Assembly: GCF_900091315.1 (NCBI RefSeq)
Contig: NZ_FLSP01000073.1
Location: 1 to 44,611 of the forward strand
Source of the DNA: Streptomyces sp. DI166
GTDB lineage: Bacteria; Actinomycetota; Actinomycetes; Streptomycetales; Streptomycetaceae
Direction of reading: 5' to 3'
Length of the DNA: 44,611 nucleotides
Shown here: positions 8,264-16,347 of the stretch, one piece after another
Position numbering within the stretch: position 1 is the stretch's first letter
How the letters are laid out: every line of letters begins with the position of its first letter
Notes under the pieces: generated by a model
The model's input: the letters and a program-made list of their open reading frames with translations, nothing else
Databases searched by the model: none
What the model was told of the DNA's origin: nothing
Made by a program: the position numbers and the translations under genes

Positions 8264-8494
8264 TCAGGGAGTGGTGAGCAGTGAGTCGTCCTCCGGGCGG
8301 GCGCCGGGCAGTTGATGGCGGGCGGCGATCAAGGCCGCGTCGACGTCCTTGGTGCCGGTGGTCACGCACAGGGTGTAGGCGAGGTCGTCCATCCTCTGGC
8401 GGGTCTCGGCGCTGCCGTTCTCGGCGTGCAGTACGCGCAGTGTCTCGTACTGCGCGAGCAGGTTCTTCAGCACGGCGGGGTGTGCCATCAGCAC
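8264..8494 (-). CDS. DUF5133 domain-containing small protein
   Basis: A 76-residue protein matching DUF5133, a short family common in Streptomyces. Its start MLMAHPAVLKNLLAQYE and the internal DDLAYTLCVTTGTKDVD (about residue 36) are typical. It is predicted helical and cytoplasmic, with no metal or catalytic motif. Family members are often near regulatory genes, but no function is established. It is divergent from the binding-protein gene at 8660. Confidence 0.82.
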   Translation of the reverse strand: MLMAHPAVLKNLLAQYETLRVLHAENGSAETRQRMDDLAYTLCVTTGTKDVDAALIAARHQLPGARPEDDSLLTTP

Positions 8495-8659
8495 GGAGGG
8501 CCTCCTGGTCGTCGCTGGTCAACCGCTGTCCCGAACCCGTGTGCCCCGACCGCCGTCGATCATGCCCGCCTGCCGCATAATCGCTTGCCCGACCGTCACG
8601 CGCGCGGGTGCAATGTCCCTCGTGATCACCGAGGCGGGCCTGCCAGGAGGCGACGACGT

Positions 8660-9736
8660 ATGAACACGCCGGCATCGTCCGGAGGAACCGTCCGGATAGG
8701 CGCCCTCGCCCCCCTGACCCGGCCGGGCTGGGCCGAGGCGGGCAGACACCTGCTCACCGGGCTCGAACTGGCCGTACAGCACGTCAATGAGTCGGGCGGA
8801 ATCGGCGGACGCCACATCGAACTGCTGGTCAGAGACACCGCGGCGGATCCGCGGCGCGCCGAGGCCGCCGTGGACGAACTGGCCGACCTGGGCGTGGCCG
8901 CCCTGGCGGGGGAGTACCACAGCGTGGTCGCCCGGTGCGCCGCCGCCCGTGCCGACGCCCGCGGACTGCCGTACCTGTGCTCCTCCGCCGTGCTGGACGC
9001 GCTCACCGAGGAGCCGAGCCACTGGGTGGCCCGCCTGTGCCCCGCGCAGTCCCACGGCTGGCGGATCTACGCGGACTTCCTCCTCGCCGAGGGGCACAGC
9101 CGTATCGCCGTGGTGGCCCAGCACAGCGTCTACTGGGCCTCCGGCACCCGCATCCTGCGGGACCACCTCGCCGCACGCGGCGGCACGCTCGTCGAACTCG
9201 ACGCGACCGCGCTCTCCCCGCGGGCCGTGTGCGACGAACTCGCCGCCCGGCAGACCACCGCCCTCCTGCTCCTGGTCGGCACCCCGGACCCGGCGGTGCC
9301 GATCGTGAGCGCCGTCCGCCGCGACGAGCGCCTCGCCGGCGTCCTGATCGGCGCACCGGCCGGGCAGCCGGAGTTCCCGGAGTGGGCGCAGGAGCTGGGC
9401 CGCGACGGCACCGCGATCCCGTTCCTGCGCTACCTGCCCGATCGCCTCACCCCTCTGGGCACCCGAGTGGAGGAGGCCCTGCGCGGACGACTCGCCCAGG
9501 CCCCGTCCTTCGTCGCCTTCGAGGGCTACGACACGATCGTCGTCCTCGCCGAACTGCTGCGTACCGGCGACACGTCCGCGCCCTGGGCGGACATCGCCGT
9601 GGAAGGCACGCGCGGGAGCATCCGTTTCTCCCGCGTGCCCGGGATCGGCGTCTGGCAGTGGGCGTGGCCGCCGGTCCAGGTCGTGGACCGGGATCCGGCG
9701 GCCCCCGACCGCTTCAGGGTCCGCCACACGGGCTGA
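8660..9736 (+). CDS. Orphan ABC-type substrate-binding protein (type-1 periplasmic fold), no signal peptide
   Basis: A 358-residue protein with the branched-chain amino-acid/amide-binding (Peripla_BP_6-like) fold. The opening VRIGALAPLTRPGW, the helix LTGLELAVQHVNESGGIGG (about residues 37-55) and the later FVAFEGYDTIVVLAELL (about 283) are landmarks of this family. The ATG at 8660 has an excellent AGGAGG nine bases upstream, and there is no hydrophobic leader or lipobox, so the protein should be cytosolic. No permease or ATPase is adjacent. Related proteins in actinobacteria are often annotated as substrate-binding but may act as cytosolic sensors. The ligand is unknown. Confidence 0.85.
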   Translation: MNTPASSGGTVRIGALAPLTRPGWAEAGRHLLTGLELAVQHVNESGGIGGRHIELLVRDTAADPRRAEAAVDELADLGVAALAGEYHSVVARCAAARADARGLPYLCSSAVLDALTEEPSHWVARLCPAQSHGWRIYADFLLAEGHSRIAVVAQHSVYWASGTRILRDHLAARGGTLVELDATALSPRAVCDELAARQTTALLLLVGTPDPAVPIVSAVRRDERLAGVLIGAPAGQPEFPEWAQELGRDGTAIPFLRYLPDRLTPLGTRVEEALRGRLAQAPSFVAFEGYDTIVVLAELLRTGDTSAPWADIAVEGTRGSIRFSRVPGIGVWQWAWPPVQVVDRDPAAPDRFRVRHTG

Positions 9737-9756
9737 CCGGCCTCCGGGAAGAGTCA

Positions 9757-9951
9757 GGCCCCGGGGGAGGCTGAGGGAGTGCGTACGCCTGTGCCGGCCC
9801 CGGGGGAGGCTGAGGGAATCCCTACGCCCGTGCCGGCCCCGGGGGAGGCTGAGGGAATCCCTACGCCCGTGCCGGCCCCGGGCGAGGCTCAGGGAATCCG
9901 TACGCCCGTCCCGGCCCCGGGCGAGGCTCAGGGAATCCGTACCCCCGTTCC
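9757..9951. repeat. Five tandem 39-bp repeats spanning the PhzF stop codon
   Basis: Units begin at 9757, 9796, 9835, 9874 and 9913, each starting GGCCCCGGG. Units are nearly identical, with changes concentrated at a few bases. Read on the minus strand, the unit includes the last seven PhzF codons. Units 4 and 5 carry the stop TGA, while units 1-3 carry TCA (Ser) at the same place. The array fills the gap between two convergent genes. Confidence 0.93.
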
Positions 9952-10803
9952 ACCCACGCGCACCCGCCGGTCCCCCGCCCGCAAGGTCACCGTCAGCACC
10001 CCGGGCCGCCCCAGGTCCTCGCCCTGATGCAGGGTGAGGACGGACTCCTCGGGCACCAGCCCCAGTTCACGGGCGTACGCGCCGAAGGCGGCGGCAGCGG
10101 CCCCGGTCGCCGGGTCCTCGACGACGCCGCCGACCGGGAAGGGGTCCCGGACGTGGAACACGGTGGCCGACTCCCGCCACACCAACTGGACCGTGGTCAG
10201 ATCGAGCCGGTGCATCAGCGCTTCGAGGCGGGCGAAGTCGTACGACAGATCCGCCAGGCGCGCCCGTGTCGCCGCCGCGAGCACGAGGTGCCGGGCCCCG
10301 GCGAAGGCGATCCGGGGAGGGAGGGCCGGGTCGAGATCGGCGGCCGGCCAGTCCAGCGCGGCGAGTGCCTCGGCCAGGTCGTCCTCGCCCACCGGCTCGA
10401 CCTTCGGTTCGACACTGGTGAGTGTCGCCCTGAGCGCCCCGCCCTCCTCCGTGACCAGGACCGGCACAGTCCCGGCCCGGGTCGCGAAGACCAGCTCCCC
10501 GGTGCCGATCCGCTCGGCGAGCGCGACGGCGGTCGCGACGGTGGCGTGACCGCAGAACGGCACCTCGGCCTTGGGGCTGAAGTAGCGGATGCCGAACGTC
10601 CGTCCCTCCGGCCCCTCGACGCCCTCCGGCGGGCCGGTGAGGAACGCGGACTCGGAGTATCCGAGCTGCGCCGCGATCGCCAGCATGTCGTCGTCGCCGA
10701 GGCCGGCGGCGTCCAGGACGACGCCGGCGGGGTTGCCTCCCTCGGGGGAGCCGGAGAAGGCGGTGTAGCGCAGTACTTCGGGCTGAGCGGGCTGTCTGGT
10801 CAT
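9928..10803 (-). CDS. PhzF family isomerase/epimerase
   Basis: A 291-residue member of the PhzF/diaminopimelate-epimerase fold, whose founding enzyme isomerises trans-2,3-dihydro-3-hydroxyanthranilate in phenazine synthesis. Visible marks are FSGSPEGGNPAGVV near residue 12, the catalytic-glutamate segment GYSESAFL near residue 46, the FCGHATVATA motif near residue 80, and a second-half VVEDPATGAAAAAFG. No other phenazine genes are present, so a different, unknown substrate is likely. The ATG at 10803 is preferred to an upstream in-frame start because family homology begins there. It follows the HxlR gene by 60 bases in the same direction, suggesting regulation by it. Its C-terminal codons and stop lie inside the tandem repeat. 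Confidence 0.9.
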   Translation of the reverse strand: MTRQPAQPEVLRYTAFSGSPEGGNPAGVVLDAAGLGDDDMLAIAAQLGYSESAFLTGPPEGVEGPEGRTFGIRYFSPKAEVPFCGHATVATAVALAERIGTGELVFATRAGTVPVLVTEEGGALRATLTSVEPKVEPVGEDDLAEALAALDWPAADLDPALPPRIAFAGARHLVLAAATRARLADLSYDFARLEALMHRLDLTTVQLVWRESATVFHVRDPFPVGGVVEDPATGAAAAAFGAYARELGLVPEESVLTLHQGEDLGRPGVLTVTLRAGDRRVRVGGTGVRIP

Positions 10804-10863
10804 GTGCGAGCCAACGCGGGGCGGGCCCGTGTCAATTCCCGCCGGTCCCACCAGGAGCACGCC

Positions 10864-11337
10864 TCAGGACGCGGCCCTGGGACGCGCCCCGGGACCGGGC
10901 CGCGCCGACACATCCCTCGGCGCCAGCGTGACATGCTCCTCGGCGCATTCGACGACCACCCGGACCGGCGCCCCGCACTCCGTGTGCCGCATGTCCAGGA
11001 CCGGCCCCGCGGGATCCGGTGCGTACGTCTCGCCCCACTGGCGCAGGGCGACCAGGACGGGCCACAGGTCCCAGCCCTTGCGGGTGAGCCGGTACTCGTT
11101 GCGGGCCCGGCTGCCCGGCTCCTGATAGGGAACCGTGCGGAGAATGCCGGCGGCCGTCAGCTTGCGCAGCCGGTCGCTCAGGACCGCGTCCGACAGGCCC
11201 ATGTGGCGCCGGAAGTCGTCGAACCGGCGGACGCCGTTGGCGGCGTCCCGCACGATCAGCAGTGTCCACTTCTCGCCGACCAGATCGAGCGTGGTCTGGA
11301 CGGGACAGTTCTCCGTGCTGACCTCAAGCCATTCCAT
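10864..11337 (-). CDS. HxlR family winged-helix transcriptional regulator
   Basis: A 157-residue HxlR-type regulator. The conserved Cys near the start (ENCPVQ, residue 11), the LVGEKWTLLIVRDA segment (about 20-33), the recognition helix region GLSDAVLSDRLRKL, and the wing YQEPGSRARNEYRLT are all typical. The N-terminal Cys is used for redox or electrophile sensing in several family members; whether that holds here is inference. It is divergent from the PaaI-type thioesterase and upstream of phzF in the same direction, so it could control both sides. Confidence 0.92.
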   Translation of the reverse strand: MEWLEVSTENCPVQTTLDLVGEKWTLLIVRDAANGVRRFDDFRRHMGLSDAVLSDRLRKLTAAGILRTVPYQEPGSRARNEYRLTRKGWDLWPVLVALRQWGETYAPDPAGPVLDMRHTECGAPVRVVVECAEEHVTLAPRDVSARPGPGARPRAAS

Positions 11338-11365
11338 GCCCCCATGCTACGGGCTGACTTTTTCT

Positions 11366-11395
11366 TTGACAGCCAGGTCCTCGCCCAGCTAGCTT
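11366..11395 (+). promoter_or_regulatory. Sigma70-type promoter for the thioesterase gene
   Basis: TTGACA (11366-11371), an 18-bp spacer and TAGCTT (11390-11395) precede the thioesterase ATG by 47 bases. GGCTGAC at 11352 and GACAGCC over the -35 form an imperfect inverted repeat, a possible HxlR operator. Confidence 0.55.
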
Positions 11396-11442
11396 CGAAT
11401 GACGAAGTCAGCTGAGCGGGTCAGCGGAGAGGACACCGGAAC

Positions 11443-11943
11443 ATGGGACGGTCACGTACCTACGAGTGGGACGACCCCGCGACCAGCGCCGCGGCGGTGG
11501 GGGCCGCCTCCGGCATGGACTTCCTGCGGGAGATCCAGGCGGGCAGGCTGCCCGCGCCGCCTATCGCCGCGACCCTCGACTTCACCCTCGACGAGGTGGC
11601 GGAAGGCCGGGCGGTGTTCTCGATCGTGCCGGGGGAGGAGCACTACAACCCCATCGGCAGTGTGCACGGGGGCGTCTACGCCACCCTGCTCGACTCGGCG
11701 GCGGGCTGCGCCGTGCAGTCCACGCTCCCGCCCGGGGTGGGGTACACCTCGCTCGACCTCAACGTGAAGTTCCTCAGGCGCATCACCTCGGACACCGGCC
11801 CGGTCCGCGCGATCGGCACGGTGGTCAACCGCGGCCGCACCACAGCCCTCGCCGAGGCGAAGCTGGTCGACGCCGACGACCGTCTGCTCGCCCACGCCAC
11901 CAGCAGCTGCCTGCTCTTCCCGGTGACTCCTCCGGCGGCCTGA
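11443..11943 (+). CDS. PaaI family hotdog-fold thioesterase
   Basis: A 166-residue hotdog thioesterase that would hydrolyse acyl- or aroyl-CoA thioesters in the cytoplasm. The key motif HYNPIGSVHGGVYATLLDSA (about residues 67-86) supplies the HGG turn and the acidic residue at the start of the long central helix. The following YTSLDLNVKFLRR strand and the VVNRGRTTALAEAKLVD stretch are family-typical. It has a good -35/-10 pair upstream and faces the HxlR regulator. Neighbouring phzF and HxlR hint at handling of small aromatic or electrophilic compounds, but this is not shown by the sequence. Confidence 0.9.
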   Translation: MGRSRTYEWDDPATSAAAVGAASGMDFLREIQAGRLPAPPIAATLDFTLDEVAEGRAVFSIVPGEEHYNPIGSVHGGVYATLLDSAAGCAVQSTLPPGVGYTSLDLNVKFLRRITSDTGPVRAIGTVVNRGRTTALAEAKLVDADDRLLAHATSSCLLFPVTPPAA

Positions 11944-11967
11944 GCGTGCGAGCGCGGAGCGAGGGGG

Positions 11968-12195
11968 CTACGTCCGCGCGTCCGGGTCCTCCTCGGCGCC
12001 CGGCAGCTTGTTGTGCCCCTCGGACCAGTGGTTCGTCCAGCCGCAGACCCCGCACGCATAACGTCCGTTGACCCCCGACACCTCGGCGCCGCAGCCGCGG
12101 CAGTCGGTGGTCGTGATCTCCTGCGCGTTGAGGAAGGCCGCCGCGGCGGCGGCCGTGTGCGGGCCGGGGACGGAGTGCGGGCGCTTCCTGGTCAC
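11968..12195 (-). CDS. Small zinc-ribbon protein
   Basis: A 75-residue protein with two CxxC knuckles (Cys32/Cys35 and Cys48/Cys51) separated by 12 residues, forming a classic zinc ribbon in which a structural Zn2+ would be held. The knuckles read CRGC and CGVC, the second followed by GWTNHW. The N-terminal part has a run of alanines and is probably helical. It starts at GTG. Function is unknown; zinc ribbons of this size commonly mediate nucleic-acid or protein contacts. Confidence 0.75.
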   Translation of the reverse strand: MTRKRPHSVPGPHTAAAAAAFLNAQEITTTDCRGCGAEVSGVNGRYACGVCGWTNHWSEGHNKLPGAEEDPDART

Positions 12196-12302
12196 GATCG
12201 AACCTTATCCGTCCCTTCGGCGTCACGGACCGCCGCGGGCCGAGCATTCGGGGCACCCGGCAGGACCGTCCCCGTATGCACGGCTTACAGTCTTCCCTCA
12301 CC

Positions 12303-12341
12303 TTGTCAGTGCGAGGTGGGCGGCTGTATAACGTTGTAAAT
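12303..12341 (+). promoter_or_regulatory. LacI gene promoter with overlapping LacI-type operator
   Basis: TTGTCA (12303-12308), an 18-bp spacer and TATAAC (12327-12332) form a promoter. The near-palindrome TATAACGTTGTAAA (12327-12340), centred on CG, covers the -10 and likely start site, indicating autorepression. It matches boxes at 13549-13562 and 27278-27293. Confidence 0.7.
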
Positions 12342-12363
12342 CGACGTCCGTGAAGGGATTGCC

Positions 12364-13398
12364 GTGCGGGTCAGCCTGAAGGATGTCGCCGCGCACGCTG
12401 GGGTCTCCATCAAGACCGTCTCCAACGTGGTGAACAACTACCAGCACGTCACACCAGCGATGCGCGAGCGAGTCCAACGTTCGATCGACGCGCTCGGCTA
12501 CCGTCCCAACCTCGCCGCGCGCCATCTGCGCAAGGGGCGCACGGGCATCATCGCCCTCGCCCTGCCCGAACTGGGCAACCCCTACTTCGCCGAACTCGCC
12601 GCCGCCGTCATCGACGCCGCCGCCGCGCACGACTACATCGTGCTGCTGGACCACACCGGCGGGCGCCGTGAGCAGGAGGTGCTGGTCAGCCAGGGCTTCC
12701 GGGCCAGGGTCATCGACGGGCTCATCCTCAGCCCCATCGAGCTGGAGCCCGAGGACCTGCGCGACCAGGCCGAAGTACCGCTCGTCCTGCTCGGCGAGCG
12801 CGACTACGCCCTGCCCTACGACCACATCGCCATCGACAACGTGGCCGCCGCCCGGGCCGCGGTCCGGCACCTGATCGACCTGGGCCGACGGGAGATCGCC
12901 TTCATCGGCGCCCGGCGCGGGCGCAGCGAGCCCGCCCAACTGCGCGTCAGAGGCTGGCGGGAGGAGCTGACGGCCGCCGGACTCCCCGCGGACGAGGGGC
13001 TGGTGGCGGCCACCGACGGATGGGGGCACGCCGACGGAGCCGACGCCATGGCGCGCATCCTGGAATCGGGGCGTCAACCGGACGCGGTCTTCGCCTACAA
13101 CGACCCCATGGCCATCGGCGCCATGCGCGTCCTGCACGAACGCGGGCTCAAAGTGCCCGAGGACATCGCGGTCGTCGGCTTCGACGACGTGGTCGAGGGG
13201 CGGTTCGGCGCGGTCACCCTCACCTCCGTGTCACCGGACAAGGACGCCATCGGCCGACTGGCGGTCGAAGCGGTACTGGCCCGGCTGAGCGGCGGGGGCG
13301 AACTGCCCGAACCGCGCCGTGTGTGGGCGGACTACCGCCTGGTGCAGCGCGAGAGCACCCTCGGACGTGCGGCGGGGGAGAGATCCGCCCAGGGGTGA
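12364..13398 (+). CDS. LacI family transcriptional regulator of the sugar importer
   Basis: A 344-residue LacI/GalR-type repressor. The N-terminal helix-turn-helix is VSLKDVAAHAGVSIKTVSNV (residues 3-22), with the hinge helix motif NLAARHLRKG near residue 55. The remaining part is a sugar-binding type-1 periplasmic-like core, with landmarks ELGNPYFAEL (about 73) and VVGFDDV (about 271). The GTG start sits close behind its own promoter and operator. It is upstream of and co-oriented with the four-gene importer, whose promoter carries a matching box, so the importer is the obvious target. A third box at the distant GH2 gene widens the likely regulon. The effector is presumably a sugar from the same pathway. 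Confidence 0.93.
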   Translation: MRVSLKDVAAHAGVSIKTVSNVVNNYQHVTPAMRERVQRSIDALGYRPNLAARHLRKGRTGIIALALPELGNPYFAELAAAVIDAAAAHDYIVLLDHTGGRREQEVLVSQGFRARVIDGLILSPIELEPEDLRDQAEVPLVLLGERDYALPYDHIAIDNVAAARAAVRHLIDLGRREIAFIGARRGRSEPAQLRVRGWREELTAAGLPADEGLVAATDGWGHADGADAMARILESGRQPDAVFAYNDPMAIGAMRVLHERGLKVPEDIAVVGFDDVVEGRFGAVTLTSVSPDKDAIGRLAVEAVLARLSGGGELPEPRRVWADYRLVQRESTLGRAAGERSAQG

Positions 13399-13535
13399 AC
13401 ACCCCGCCGTGCGGGCCGTGTTGGCCGCCGCTGTCCGTTGCCTGCTGATCTTCGGCGCCGCAAGCTTGTTACCTGCGGCGCCTCTTGTTGTGCCCGCTGT
13501 CCCCGGTGTCCCCCGCGCGGTGCGTGCACGGGGGG

Positions 13536-13564
13536 TTTACAGCGTCCTTCCAACGATGTAAAAA
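13536..13564 (+). promoter_or_regulatory. Sugar importer promoter with LacI-type operator
   Basis: TTTACA (13536-13541), a 17-bp spacer and TAAAAA (13559-13564) form a promoter. The box TTCCAACGATGTAA (13549-13562) shares the AACG-TGTAAA core with the LacI gene box, and TTTACA is also its own distal inverted half. A 148-base leader follows, with two tandem copies of GATCTCTGC near 13641-13660. Confidence 0.65.
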
Positions 13565-13712
13565 CCTTCGTGCGGCGGGTCGAACAACCTCTGCCGCCAG
13601 GGGAGAAGCGCCACTCTGCTCGACGTTCGTTCGATTGCTTGATCTCTGCTCGATCTCTGCCCGTTCACACCTCCCCCAGTTACCTTCCAGCGTCACCCGG
13701 ATCGGGGTCACC

Positions 13713-14804
13713 ATGCAGCGCACCACGCACCGTCGTTCCCTCGCCCGTCCAGTGGCCGTCTCCCTGGCGGCCGCGGTGGTTCTCACCGCCACCTCCTGCG
13801 CCAAGTCGGAGGACGACGCGGCCGGCGGCAACTCCTCCGCGACCGCCGCGGGCGCCGAACAGAAGGTCGCCTCGCCCGCACCGGGCTCCAAGACCTGCAC
13901 CGTCGAGGCCTACGGCGCCGAGAAGATCGACCTGAAGAGCGCCACCGTCGGCTTCTCGCAGTCCGAGAAGGAAGCCAACCCCTTCCGTATCGCCGAGACG
14001 CAGTCCATCAAGGACGAGGCCAAGAAGCGCGGCGTCAAACTGCTCACGGCCAACGCCCAGTCGCAGTTCTCCAAGCAGATCAGCGACGTCCAGGACCTGC
14101 TGGCCAAGGGAGCCGACCTGCTGGTCATCGCCCCGCTGAACTCCGACGGCTGGGACCCGGTCCTCCAGGCCGCCGCCGCCAAGAAGGTCCCCATCGTCAC
14201 CATCGACCGCAAGATCAACGCCACCGCCTGCAAGGACTACGTCTCCTTCATCGCCTCCGACTTCGTCGAGCAGGGCAAGCGCGCCGCCGACCAGATGATC
14301 GAGGCCACCGGCGGCAAGGGCGAGGTGGCGATCCTCCTCGGCGCGGCCGGCAACAACGTGACCACCGAACGCACCAAGGGCTTCAAGGACCGCATCGCCG
14401 AGAAGGCACCGGAGCTGAAGGTCGTCTTCGAGCAGACCGGCGACTTCGCCCGCGAGAAGGGCCAGCAGGTCACCGAGCAGCTCATCCAGTCCAACCCGAA
14501 CATCAAGGGCATCTACGCCGAGAACGACGAGATGGGCCTCGGCGCGGTCGCCGCCCTCAAGGGCGCGGGCAAGAAGCCCGGCGACATCAAGATCGTCACC
14601 GTGGACGGCACCCGCAACGCCGTGCAGGGCATCGTGGACGGCTGGATCAGCGGCGTCATCGAGTCCAACCCACGCTTCGGCCCGCTCGCCTTCCAGACCC
14701 TCGACACCTTCACCCAGGGTGAGGAAGTCGCCCAGGACATCGTTATCGAGGACGGCGCCTACACCAAGGACAACGCGAAGAGTGACCTCGGCAAGGCGTA
14801 CTGA
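13713..14804 (+). CDS. Sugar ABC transporter substrate-binding lipoprotein (YtfQ-like)
   Basis: A 363-residue extracellular sugar-binding lipoprotein. The signal peptide ends in a lipobox with Cys29 (TATSC), so it is membrane-tethered outside the cell. From about residue 75 it tracks E. coli YtfQ, the galactofuranose binder: TVGFSQ, then AETQSIKDEAKKRGV, then VIAPLNSDGWDPVLQAA, then IDRKINATACKDY, and a QTGDFAREKG stretch matching QSGDFTRSKG. The extended linker after the lipid Cys is charged and Ala/Ser-rich. First gene of the importer operon, 1 base before the ATPase start. The ATG at 13713 was chosen because the signal peptide begins there. Galactofuranose as ligand is inference from resemblance. 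Confidence 0.9.
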   Translation: MQRTTHRRSLARPVAVSLAAAVVLTATSCAKSEDDAAGGNSSATAAGAEQKVASPAPGSKTCTVEAYGAEKIDLKSATVGFSQSEKEANPFRIAETQSIKDEAKKRGVKLLTANAQSQFSKQISDVQDLLAKGADLLVIAPLNSDGWDPVLQAAAAKKVPIVTIDRKINATACKDYVSFIASDFVEQGKRAADQMIEATGGKGEVAILLGAAGNNVTTERTKGFKDRIAEKAPELKVVFEQTGDFAREKGQQVTEQLIQSNPNIKGIYAENDEMGLGAVAALKGAGKKPGDIKIVTVDGTRNAVQGIVDGWISGVIESNPRFGPLAFQTLDTFTQGEEVAQDIVIEDGAYTKDNAKSDLGKAY

Positions 14805-14805
14805 C

Positions 14806-16347
14806 ATGCCCGAAGAAGTCCTGGCCGTCCGTGGACTCGGCAAGACCTTCCCCGGCGTCCGGGCCCTGGACGGCGTGGACCTCACCCTGCACGCCGGTGA
14901 GGTCCACGCCCTCATAGGGGAGAACGGCGCCGGCAAGTCCACCCTCATCAAGCTCCTCACCGGCGTCTACCGCCCCGACGAGGGGACCATCGTCTTCGAG
15001 GGCCGCGAGGTCTCCTTCGCCACCCCGCTGGAGGCGCAGAAGGCGGGCATCTCCACCATCTACCAGGAGGTCAACCTCATCCCCCTGCTCAGCGTCGCCC
15101 GCAACCTCTTCCTGGGCCGCGAGCCCCGGAACCGGTTCGGCGTGCTGGACATGGCCCGGATGAACCGGGAGGCCGAGGAGACCCTGGCCACCTACGGAGT
15201 GCGGGTGGACGTACGCCGCCCCCTGCGCACCCTCGGCGTCGGCGCCCAGCAGATGGTCGCCCTGGCCCGCGCGGTGGCCACCGACGCCCGGATCGTCATC
15301 ATGGACGAACCGACCTCCTCCCTCGAACCCCGCGAGGTGGAGACCCTCTTCTCGGTCATCCGCCGCCTGCGCGACGCCGGCATCGCCGTCGTGTACGTCA
15401 GCCACCGGCTGGACGAGCTGTACGCCGTGTGCAGCACGGTCACCGTGCTGCGCGACGGCCGCCGCGTCCACCACGGCACGCTCGCCGAACTCGACCGCCT
15501 CCAACTGGTGTCGACGATGCTGGGCCGGGATCTCGGCGAGGTCCGCACCGAGGGCCTGACCAAGTTCACCGGCGACCACTCCGCGGCGACCGACGAACCG
15601 GTGCTGGAGGCCAAGGAGTTGACCGCCAAGCACCAGCTCCACGGCGTGTCGGTCAGCATCCGCCCCGGCGAGGTCGTCGGACTCGGCGGACTGCTCGGCT
15701 CCGGCCGCACCGAGACCGCCAAGGCCATCGCCGGTGCCCTGCCGCTCGGTTCGGGCTCGGTCACCGTGGCCGGAGTGCCGCTGCGCGCGGGCTCCACCCC
15801 GGCCGCCATCCGGGCGGGCATCAGCCTGCTGCCCGAGGACCGCAAGAGCGAGGGCATCGTCCCCGGCCTGTCGGTACGGGAGAACATCGCCCTCGCCGTC
15901 CTGCCCCGCCTCTCCCGCTTCGGCCTGGTCTCCGAGGTCAAGGTCGACTCGATCGTGGACACCTTCATCAAGCGGCTGCGGATCAAGGCATCCTCGCCGC
16001 AGCAGAAGGTGGGCGAACTCTCCGGCGGCAACCAGCAGAAGGTGCTCCTGGCCCGCTGGCTCGCCATGAACCCCAAGGTGCTCCTGCTCGACGAACCCAC
16101 CCGTGGCATCGATGTCGGAGCCAAGGCCGAGGTGCAGAAGCTCGTCGACGAACTGGCCGCGGACGGCCTGGGCGTCCTGCTCATCTCCTCCGACCTGGAG
16201 GAACTGATCGAAGGGTCCGACCGCGTGGTCGTACTGAAGGACGGCGCCGTCGTCGGCGAGCTGAGCGGCGACGACGTCACCGAGGACAACCTGATGCGCG
16301 CCATCGCAGGCAGCGACAACCTTCAGGGGGTGGCCGCCGATGGCTGA
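14806..16347 (+). CDS. Sugar ABC transporter ATP-binding protein (two-domain, YtfR-like)
   Basis: A 513-residue ATPase made of two fused nucleotide-binding domains, the standard layout for ribose/galactose-class importers. Domain 1 has Walker A GENGAGKST (about residue 39) and Walker B IVIMDEPTSSL. Its signature is the degenerate form VGAQQMVALARAV. Domain 2 has the altered P-loop GLLGSGRTET (about 290), signature LSGGNQQKVLLARW and Walker B VLLLDEPTRGIDVG. Loss of the P-loop lysine in domain 2 is normal for this subfamily. The ATG follows the binding-protein stop by one base, and the 3' end overlaps the next permease by 8 bases, so the operon is translationally coupled. Confidence 0.95.
   Translation: MPEEVLAVRGLGKTFPGVRALDGVDLTLHAGEVHALIGENGAGKSTLIKLLTGVYRPDEGTIVFEGREVSFATPLEAQKAGISTIYQEVNLIPLLSVARNLFLGREPRNRFGVLDMARMNREAEETLATYGVRVDVRRPLRTLGVGAQQMVALARAVATDARIVIMDEPTSSLEPREVETLFSVIRRLRDAGIAVVYVSHRLDELYAVCSTVTVLRDGRRVHHGTLAELDRLQLVSTMLGRDLGEVRTEGLTKFTGDHSAATDEPVLEAKELTAKHQLHGVSVSIRPGEVVGLGGLLGSGRTETAKAIAGALPLGSGSVTVAGVPLRAGSTPAAIRAGISLLPEDRKSEGIVPGLSVRENIALAVLPRLSRFGLVSEVKVDSIVDTFIKRLRIKASSPQQKVGELSGGNQQKVLLARWLAMNPKVLLLDEPTRGIDVGAKAEVQKLVDELAADGLGVLLISSDLEELIEGSDRVVVLKDGAVVGELSGDDVTEDNLMRAIAGSDNLQGVAADG

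Noticed and set aside
9757..9951. CRISPR array
   Set aside because: Units are contiguous with no unique spacers and no cas genes are present. The same holds for the arrays at 21425 and 23854.
10864..11337. Phenazine pathway because of PhzF
   Set aside because: No PhzB, D, E or G partner is present; PhzF-like proteins are common in unrelated roles.
1..12195. Biosynthetic gene cluster around the P450 and MFS genes
   Set aside because: No core synthase or further tailoring genes are visible in the window; PhzF, ABM-fold and thioesterase proteins alone do not form a cluster.
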